Below, one piece after another: positions 5,971 through 11,178 of a stretch of DNA of 11,178 nucleotides. Within the stretch, counting starts at the first letter, position 1, and the number at the start of each line of letters is the position of its first letter. The notes below the pieces were generated by a model. The model saw nothing but the letters and a program-made list of their open reading frames with translations. It was not told the DNA's origin and searched no databases. The position numbers and the translations under genes were made by a program. The stretch comes from an uncultured Clostridia bacterium (lineage in GTDB: Bacteria; Bacillota; Clostridia; TANB77; CAG-508), in NCBI GenBank assembly GCA_947630255.1, contig CANRGU010000041.1, positions 1-11,178 of the forward strand, in the 5' to 3' direction.

Positions 5971-8379
5971 TTATCTAACTACTATATTATAAATCTTATT
6001 CTTTACATATATTTCTTTCACAATAGTTTTTCCTTCTAATAAATTCGCAACCTCAGCGTGTACTTTTTCTTTTACAACATCCTCATCGCTGTCTAAAGCT
6101 ATTTTTACAGTAGCCTTTACTTTACCATTTAATTGAACAGGAATCTCTATTTCTGAATCTATTGTTTTTGATTCGTCATATTTTGGCCAAGCAGATTCAC
6201 AAATTGGCTTAAATCCTAGAGATTCATTTAATTCCTCTGTAATATGAGGAGCAATAGGGTTAAGAAGAGTAAGTAATAAATGATATTCATCCTTTGTAAT
6301 ACTCTTTTCGTCATCAAAACTATTTGCTAAAATCATTAATGCTGATACAGCTGTGTTATAAGCCATTGTACTCAAGTCATTTTCAACCTTTTTAATAGTC
6401 TTGTGAATAATAGGCTCTAATTTTTTAGAATATCCTTCTCCAGCGCCTACCTTATCTTTCAAACGAATAACCTTATCTATAAAACGCTTGCAACCCCTTA
6501 AAGAATCTGTACTCCAAGGAGCATCTTGAGTATAATCACCCATAAACATTTCATAAATTCTTAACGTATCCGCACCATACTCTTTTATAATATCATCAGG
6601 ATTAATTACATTTCCCTTAGATTTACTCATCTTTTCATTATTAGATCCCAAAACCATACCATGACTTACACGAGTCCAAATCATTTCCTTTTTAGGAACA
6701 AGACCAATATTATACAAGAATTGAACCCAAAATCTAGCGTATAATAAATGTCTTGCAGTATGTTCCATACCGCCATTGTACCAGTCAACTCTATTCCAAT
6801 ACTTCATAGCATCCATAGAAGCAAATTCCTTATCATTATGGGCATCCATAAACCTTAAGAAATACCAACTAGAACCAGCCCAGTTAGGCATAGTATCTGT
6901 TTCCCTTCTAGCCTTACCACCACAATGAGGGCAAGTAGTATTTACCCAAGTTTCAATGTTTGCAAGAGGACTTTCGCCATCTTCAGTAGGCTCGTATTCA
7001 GCCACATCAGGAAGAAGTAATGGTAAATCCTTCTCATCCATTGGTTGCCATCCACATTTTTCACAGTAAACCATAGGAATTGGCTCACCCCAGAATCTTT
7101 GACGTGAGAAAATCCAATCTCTCATCTTATAATTATTTACACGCCTTGCAATTCCCTTATTCACTAATTTTTCAGTAATTGCCTCCTTCGCATCTTCAAC
7201 TGTAAGACCAGTAAACTCTTCAGAATTTATAAGTTTGCAACCTTTACCCAAATAATCATGCTTTTCAAATGCACTATCAGTAGTATCCCTACCATCAATA
7301 ACTTGAATCATTTCAAGATTATGCTCTACGGCATATTCAAAGTCTCTTTGATCATGAGAAGGAACAGCCATAACAGCACCAGTTCCGTAGTCACCTAAAA
7401 CAAAATCACCCAAGAATATAGGAACTTCTTTGCCATTAACAGGATTAATAGCCATAATTCCTTCTACCTTGCAACCAGTTTTACCTTTATTAAGTTCAGT
7501 TCTATCCATATTAGACTTCTTTGCAGTCTCACTTATATATTTATTAACTTCATCCTTATTTTTAACTCTAGGCATTAACTCTTTTATAAGCTTTCCATCT
7601 GGTGCAATAACAAAAAAAGTAATACCATAAACTGTTTCAATACAAGTGGTAAAAATAGAAAATTTACCCCCACCAACAATTTCAACATCTAACTCAACAC
7701 CAGTAGACTTACCTATCCAGTTAATTTGACCAAGTTTAACCCTTTCTGCAAAATTAGTATCATCAAGTCCATTAAGCAAATCTTCAGCATAATCGCTCAT
7801 TCTAAGCATCCACTGAGACTTTTCTTTTTGAACAACTGCACTTCCACATCTTTCACAAACTCCACCAGCAGCATCCTCATTAGAAAGAACTGATTTACAA
7901 GTAGGACACCAGTTAACAGGAATTGTATCCTTATATGCCATTCCATGTTTATAGAATTGTAGGAATTGCCATTGTGTCCATTTATAATATTCTGGATCTG
8001 TTGTAGAAAATTCACGAGACCAATCAAAAGAAAATCCTAAATCTTTCATTTGTCCTTTAAAAGTATGAATATTTTCTTTTACAGCATCCTTTGGATGAAT
8101 ATGATTTTTAATTGCATATTGCTCAGCAGGAGCCCCAAAAGCATCCCATCCCATTGGATACAAAACATTATATCCTTGCATTCTCTTCATTCTAGCAAGA
8201 GCATCTTGTGCAGTATAGCTCCTTACATGTCCAACATGAAGACCTGCTCCAGAAGGATAAGGAAACTCTACTAATATATAATAAGGATCTTTCTTATCAC
8301 CAGTTATAGCTTTAAAACTCTGCTTTTCATCCCAATAATTTTGCCATTTTTTTTCAATTTCTTTATGATTATATTCCAT
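5971..8379 (-). CDS. leuS: Leucyl-tRNA synthetase
   Basis: This class I synthetase charges tRNA-Leu. The start is the ATG at 8379, with GGAGG 5 nt upstream; the longer reading from TTG at 8391 would place that ribosome site inside the gene. The 802-aa protein has HVGH at residues 48-51, zinc-ribbon pairs (CPTC, CERC near 160-180), the editing domain with GTGAVMAVPSHDQRD including its universal Asp, WAGSSWYFLR, and KMSKS near 583. The threonine-rich editing motif reads FTTCIET instead of the common TTRPDT; I believe some clostridial enzymes share this, so it is probably a lineage variant. It is intact with no in-frame CGG. It is the last gene after a HEPN/nucleotidyltransferase pair, 12 nt downstream of it. 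Confidence 0.96.
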   Translation of the reverse strand: MEYNHKEIEKKWQNYWDEKQSFKAITGDKKDPYYILVEFPYPSGAGLHVGHVRSYTAQDALARMKRMQGYNVLYPMGWDAFGAPAEQYAIKNHIHPKDAVKENIHTFKGQMKDLGFSFDWSREFSTTDPEYYKWTQWQFLQFYKHGMAYKDTIPVNWCPTCKSVLSNEDAAGGVCERCGSAVVQKEKSQWMLRMSDYAEDLLNGLDDTNFAERVKLGQINWIGKSTGVELDVEIVGGGKFSIFTTCIETVYGITFFVIAPDGKLIKELMPRVKNKDEVNKYISETAKKSNMDRTELNKGKTGCKVEGIMAINPVNGKEVPIFLGDFVLGDYGTGAVMAVPSHDQRDFEYAVEHNLEMIQVIDGRDTTDSAFEKHDYLGKGCKLINSEEFTGLTVEDAKEAITEKLVNKGIARRVNNYKMRDWIFSRQRFWGEPIPMVYCEKCGWQPMDEKDLPLLLPDVAEYEPTEDGESPLANIETWVNTTCPHCGGKARRETDTMPNWAGSSWYFLRFMDAHNDKEFASMDAMKYWNRVDWYNGGMEHTARHLLYARFWVQFLYNIGLVPKKEMIWTRVSHGMVLGSNNEKMSKSKGNVINPDDIIKEYGADTLRIYEMFMGDYTQDAPWSTDSLRGCKRFIDKVIRLKDKVGAGEGYSKKLEPIIHKTIKKVENDLSTMAYNTAVSALMILANSFDDEKSITKDEYHLLLTLLNPIAPHITEELNESLGFKPICESAWPKYDESKTIDSEIEIPVQLNGKVKATVKIALDSDEDVVKEKVHAEVANLLEGKTIVKEIYVKNKIYNIVVR

Positions 8380-8391
8380 ACAAACCTCCAA

Positions 8392-8781
8392 TTACTTTAA
8401 ATCAAATTGTTGAACAAACATTTTTAATGTATTAATATGTTCATTTTTTATTCTTAAATAAATTTCTTTTGCTATATTTTCTTTATAAGTGTGAGAAATT
8501 AAATTTCTATCTCTTAACATATCCATATACAGCTGACCATCTTTGATAATTTCATATTGAAATGCTACTTTAATAACACTGCTTGGACCATGTTCTTCAA
8601 GCACATATATACTTTCTAGATATCTTTGCAAAAATTTCCACCACAGCTCAAAAGTAAATTCAAAAGCATGAAGAATACCAGCTCTTGCAATTTCAGAAGA
8701 ATCATCTTCATTTATAAACTGTTCTAATTTTAAATAAGCATTTTTAAACGCTTCATAAGACTGAATTAAATTATTTGGCAT
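8392..8781 (-). CDS. HEPN-domain protein, HepT-like candidate toxin (nucleotidyltransferase partner)
   Basis: The 129-aa, mostly helical protein carries R92-N-L-I-S-H97-T-Y99, an RX4HXY motif of HEPN ribonucleases, near its C-terminus. It belongs with the family often annotated as nucleotidyltransferase substrate-binding protein (HI0074 type). In HepT-MntA systems, the partner transferase adds AMP to the tyrosine of this motif and so silences the RNase. I choose ATG 8781, with GAGGGAG 9 nt upstream; the TTG at 8790 touches that site directly and is not usable. The start overlaps the end of the transferase gene by 11 nt, so the pair is translationally coupled. All motif residues are present, so the toxin should be active unless neutralised. 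A non-toxic substrate-binding role for HI0074-type proteins remains possible. Confidence 0.8.
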   Translation of the reverse strand: MPNNLIQSYEAFKNAYLKLEQFINEDDSSEIARAGILHAFEFTFELWWKFLQRYLESIYVLEEHGPSSVIKVAFQYEIIKDGQLYMDMLRDRNLISHTYKENIAKEIYLRIKNEHINTLKMFVQQFDLK

Positions 8782-9079
8782 AAAATTCAACTCCCTCGTT
8801 TATAATATTTTCTTTTAGCTTATCATCATCATGTAAAGAATTAAAATTAATCAAATCAATTTTATATATTATATATAAATCTTCTAAATCATAAAAAATC
8901 TTAGTATTCAAAGAATGATTTAAGTCATCACCATAAAGAACAATGTCTATATCAGAAGTTTCTTTATAATCCCCTCTTGCACGAGATCCAAAAATGCAAG
9001 CCCTATCTATTTGTGGATATCTGCAAAAAACATTTTTGATGCTACTAATAACATTTTCATTCAAACCAAAATCTTTCAA
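8771..9079 (-). CDS. Minimal nucleotidyltransferase, MntA-like candidate antitoxin
   Basis: The short protein has the Pol-beta-type signature G-S-R-A-R-G-D-Y-K-E-T-S-D-I-D, exactly GSX10DXD, with the two Asp residues that bind metal and ATP. This is the MNT half of HEPN-MNT modules, which adds AMP to its HEPN partner. There is no ATG. Two TTG codons are candidates: 9085 lies only 3 nt from GGGGG (9093-9089), while 9079 has a normal 9-nt gap, so I prefer 9079 (102 aa; 104 aa if 9085). The weak start and coupled downstream HEPN gene would keep the pair balanced. It is first in a minus-strand operon with the HEPN gene and leuS. Confidence 0.82.
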   Translation of the reverse strand: MKDFGLNENVISSIKNVFCRYPQIDRACIFGSRARGDYKETSDIDIVLYGDDLNHSLNTKIFYDLEDLYIIYKIDLINFNSLHDDDKLKENIINEGVEFYAK

Positions 9080-9091
9080 ATCCAACTACCC

Positions 9092-9115
9092 CCAATGAAT
9101 ATTGGTAAAATTATA
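9092..9115 (-). promoter_or_regulatory. -10 element and possible operator of the mntA-hepT-leuS operon
   Basis: TATAAT reads on the minus strand at 9115-9110; I could not assign a convincing -35. Just downstream, CCAAT (9092-9096) and ATTGG (9101-9105) form an inverted repeat around GAAT, covering the expected transcription start and touching the ribosome site. That would suit autoregulation by the module, but the repeat is short. Confidence 0.4.
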
Positions 9116-9166
9116 TAACAAAAATCAAAATAAATAAAGTAAAAACTATTAATTTTTCTAAATATT

Positions 9167-9175
9167 TGATATAAT
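9167..9175 (+). promoter_or_regulatory. Extended -10 promoter of the patatin gene
   Basis: TGATATAAT is a perfect extended -10 (TG-N-TATAAT). No good -35 is visible, as expected for this class. Start near 9182 gives a leader of about 54 nt with AGGAGG at 9223-9228. Confidence 0.6.
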
Positions 9176-9235
9176 AACTACAATTATAAGATAGGTATAA
9201 CAAAAATCATAAAATAAATTCTAGGAGGTACAGGC

Positions 9236-10072
9236 ATGAAAATAGGATTAGCACTAGCAGGTGGAGGAATAAGAGGAGCAGCCCATATAGGAGCAATTAA
9301 AGCATTAGAAGAAAACGGAATAAAAATAGATGCAATAGCAGGAACATCTGCAGGAAGTATGGTTGCAGTATTATTTGGTATGGGATATACAACCGATGAA
9401 ATATATAAATTATGCAACTATTTTGCAAAATCAATTGTAGCAATATCACCAAAAGATATATGGGGTGGAATGCGTGAAAAAAAAGGAGTAACTCTAGGGG
9501 GAATAACATCAAGCCGTAATATAGAACTTGCAATGGAAGAAACTGCAAAATTAAAAAGAATGAAAGACATAAAAGATATAAAAATGCCTATAGCAATACC
9601 AACAACAGACTTAATAACAGGAAAAGAAATAATATTTACAAACAGTGAAGAACTAAAAGGCAAAGAATACATACACGATATAGAAATAGGAAAGGCAGTA
9701 AGAGCAAGTTCGAGCTTTCCAGGAATGTATGCACCATTTGAATACGAAAAATATCAATTCGCAGACGGAGGAATATTAGATAACTTGCCATCAGTGCAAG
9801 CAAGAAAGCTAGGAGTAGACAAAGTAATATCAATAAAATTTAAAATAAAACCTCCAAAAAAGCAAAAAACAATATATAATATAGCAATGCAAACATTAGA
9901 TCTAATGACAGAAAATTTAATTAAAGAATCAATAGAAAATAGCGATTATGTAATAGAAATAGACTTAAAAGATGTAAAGCCATTTAGTGTAGCTAAATCA
10001 GATTTTTGTTATCAAGAAGGATATATACAAACTTTGGACAATATAATAAAAATAAAGAAGGCCTTAAAATAA
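9236..10072 (+). CDS. Patatin-like phospholipase family protein (RssA/YchK-like)
   Basis: Patatin-family enzymes are lipid acyl hydrolases with a Ser-Asp dyad. The 278-aa protein shows all three marks: the oxyanion loop GGGIRG at residues 9-14, the nucleophile elbow G36-T-S38-A-G40, and D177-G-G for the catalytic Asp. ATG 9236 has AGGAGG 7 nt upstream. There is no signal peptide or clear membrane span, so it should act in the cytoplasm or at the inner membrane face. It is transcribed alone, divergently from the HEPN/MNT operon. The length and domain layout fit the small bacterial YchK/RssA group; the true substrate cannot be read from the sequence. Confidence 0.92.
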   Translation: MKIGLALAGGGIRGAAHIGAIKALEENGIKIDAIAGTSAGSMVAVLFGMGYTTDEIYKLCNYFAKSIVAISPKDIWGGMREKKGVTLGGITSSRNIELAMEETAKLKRMKDIKDIKMPIAIPTTDLITGKEIIFTNSEELKGKEYIHDIEIGKAVRASSSFPGMYAPFEYEKYQFADGGILDNLPSVQARKLGVDKVISIKFKIKPPKKQKTIYNIAMQTLDLMTENLIKESIENSDYVIEIDLKDVKPFSVAKSDFCYQEGYIQTLDNIIKIKKALK

Positions 10073-10088
10073 ATTTTATATTAAGGCC
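10060..10088 (+). terminator. Hairpin at the end of the patatin gene, possible terminator
   Basis: GGCCTTAA (10060-10067) pairs with TTAAGGCC (10081-10088) around an AT-rich loop; the left arm overlaps the last codons and stop. No T-run follows directly, so it may be a weak terminator or an mRNA-stabilising end. Confidence 0.5.
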
Positions 10089-10190
10089 ACACAAATATTT
10101 TATTCAAATGACAAATTATTATTAAAGACACATATAAAAAAGAAAATTCCTAAATATTCCCAAAAAACAATAAAAAACTTCTAAAATAGC

Positions 10191-10219
10191 TTGAAAAAGT
10201 TTACATAAACGTATATAAT
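10191..10219 (+). promoter_or_regulatory. SigA-type promoter upstream of the surface protein
   Basis: TTGAAA (10191-10196), a 17-nt spacer and TATAAT (10214-10219); a second TATAAT overlaps at 10219-10224. Start is expected near 10226, giving a leader of about 240 nt. Confidence 0.6.
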
Positions 10220-10271
10220 ATAATGTAGATGGATAACATAATTAATTAAAAAATAACAAAATCAAAAATGT

Positions 10272-10313
10272 CACAAAAATGTAATGTTTGTAAAATTAAA
10301 ACTTACATTTTGT
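10272..10313 (+). repeat. Inverted repeat in the surface-protein leader
   Basis: CACAAAAATGTAA on the left pairs with TTACATTTTGTG on the right, 12 bp with one bulged A and a loop of about 18 nt. No T-run follows, so it looks more like a regulatory hairpin or an operator than a terminator. Confidence 0.45.
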
Positions 10314-10375
10314 GTTTCCGTATGCATGTTTTGTTGCCAAATATGTATTTTAACACTTTTATAAAGAAACAAGTA

Positions 10376-10404
10376 TTGACAACAAATGATAAAAATGTAA
10401 AAAT
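10376..10404 (+). promoter_or_regulatory. Possible second, proximal promoter of the surface protein
   Basis: TTGACA (10376-10381) is a perfect -35. At 17-nt spacing the -10 would be AAAAAT with an upstream TG, which is poor. The evidence is weak. Confidence 0.3.
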
Positions 10405-10468
10405 AATGCTATATAAATAGTATATATAGCAATAAAACTAAATTTTATTTAGTAGGAGGATAAAGGTT

Positions 10469-11178
10469 ATGTCTAATTTTAAAAAATTAAATTCAAAGAA
10501 AATGGAAATGAAATTACTAGCAACACTATTGATATTAACTTTAACATTTGCCAATTTTGCATTACTTGGCTCATATATGACTAAATCAATAGCAGCAGAA
10601 ATTGATTTATCAAAACAAGATAGCAAAACAAATGTAAAGAATGTACAATTTGATGTATATCTTGATGAAATTAATAAAAGTGTTAAAGAAGTTACAGCAG
10701 ATTTAAATGCATCCGATATGAAGCTATATATGTCAGTAAGTGTTCAAGGAGGAGGCTATTTAAATAATCCAACAGTAGAACTTGTAAACACAAACTTTAA
10801 TTTAAAAAATAAACCAGAAGTAACCAAATTTAAATTAGATTCATTACAAACAGAAAAAGGAATTTCATTTGGATTACCAATATTAGCAAAAAAAGATGAA
10901 TCATATAATTTAAGTTTATTAGACATGCAAAGTACAATAAGATTAACAGGTGAATATATAGACGCAAATGGAAGAGTAACAAACGTAGACACAAGCAAAG
11001 AAGTAAAAATTACATGGACAACAAACGAATTAACAAATGAAGACATTAACCTAAGCCAACAAATAATTACAAATAAAATATATAATATAGATGGAGCAAG
11101 CAAGAGAATAGTTCAAGTTTTAGTAAAAGCAAAACTAAATGATAATAAAGCTCCTATAAAATCAAATACAATAGAAAT
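10469..11178 (+). CDS. Secreted or membrane-anchored surface protein, 3' partial
   Basis: The reading frame is open from ATG 10469 to the window edge (236 codons visible). AGGAGG at 10454-10459, 9 nt upstream, sets the start. The N-terminus is positively charged (KKLNSKKMEMK), followed by a hydrophobic stretch of about 25 residues (LLATLLILTLTFANFALLG) and then SIAAE, so it is a signal peptide or N-terminal anchor. The exported part is rich in Asn, Thr, Lys and Val with beta-type spacing (NVQFDVYLDE, YMSVSVQGGGYL, IRLTGEYIDANGRV), as in cell-surface adhesin or repeat proteins. I do not recognise a named family and see no catalytic motif. The long leader suggests regulated expression. Confidence 0.8.
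   Translation, partial: MSNFKKLNSKKMEMKLLATLLILTLTFANFALLGSYMTKSIAAEIDLSKQDSKTNVKNVQFDVYLDEINKSVKEVTADLNASDMKLYMSVSVQGGGYLNNPTVELVNTNFNLKNKPEVTKFKLDSLQTEKGISFGLPILAKKDESYNLSLLDMQSTIRLTGEYIDANGRVTNVDTSKEVKITWTTNELTNEDINLSQQIITNKIYNIDGASKRIVQVLVKAKLNDNKAPIKSNTIE

Larger units (their letters stand above)
10073..10468 (+). other. Non-coding region with promoter and long leader for the surface protein
   Basis: No gene is visible here. It holds the patatin terminator hairpin, a good promoter at 10191-10219, a 12-bp inverted repeat at 10272-10313, and a lone TTGACA at 10376-10381. From the first promoter the leader is about 240 nt, long enough for RNA-based control, but I recognise no known riboswitch. 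Confidence 0.5.

Noticed and set aside
1..11178. CRISPR arrays, tRNA or rRNA genes, integrase or insertion sequence
   Set aside because: I looked on both strands and saw no regularly spaced repeats, cloverleaf genes or transposase motifs.

Overview
The window is AT-rich with strong AGGAGG ribosome-binding sites, SigA-type promoters and TGA/TAA stops. Its protein families (two-domain PurL of the clostridial size class, FCNPW-type TrmB) point to a low-GC Gram-positive bacterium, most likely an uncultured clostridium. Arginine is written AGA, AGG or CGT; I saw no in-frame CGA or CGC.

Layout: (1) 1-644, trmB, 5' end outside the window, whose conserved sequence runs through three frames. (2) 661-995, a compact candidate type I toxin-antitoxin locus: a 39-aa membrane peptide on the minus strand and a short RNA on the plus strand, converging on a shared bidirectional terminator. 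(3) 1040-5922, promoter, purM and purL, two consecutive-in-function purine synthesis enzymes; purL also runs through three frames and carries a 33-bp palindrome inside its coding region. (4) 5927-5957, a second copy of that palindrome in opposite orientation, between the convergent purL and leuS. (5) 9085-5971, minus-strand operon mntA-like nucleotidyltransferase, hepT-like HEPN protein, leuS. (6) 9167-10088, a patatin-family lipid hydrolase. (7) 10073-10468, a promoter-bearing non-coding leader, then the start of a secreted or membrane-anchored surface protein that runs off the window.

The main discovery candidate is a decoding rule. By eye I find only four in-frame CGG codons in all real genes of the window, two in trmB and two in purL. 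Each sits exactly where the conserved protein sequence moves to the +1 frame, each is followed by a purine (CGGG, CGGG, CGGA, CGGA), and in each case skipping the C restores the family sequence with a glycine (GGG or GGA). Two of the restored glycines are invariant active-site residues: the first Gly of the TrmB SAM-binding loop and the Gly next to the PurL glutaminase cysteine. About thirty other CGG triplets that span codon boundaries are read normally. This suggests that CGG is unassigned in this organism and causes a +1 shift, or that CGGR is read as a four-base glycine codon. Ordinary pseudogene decay or sequencing error would not be expected to choose the same codon four times, but raw reads and relatives must settle this.
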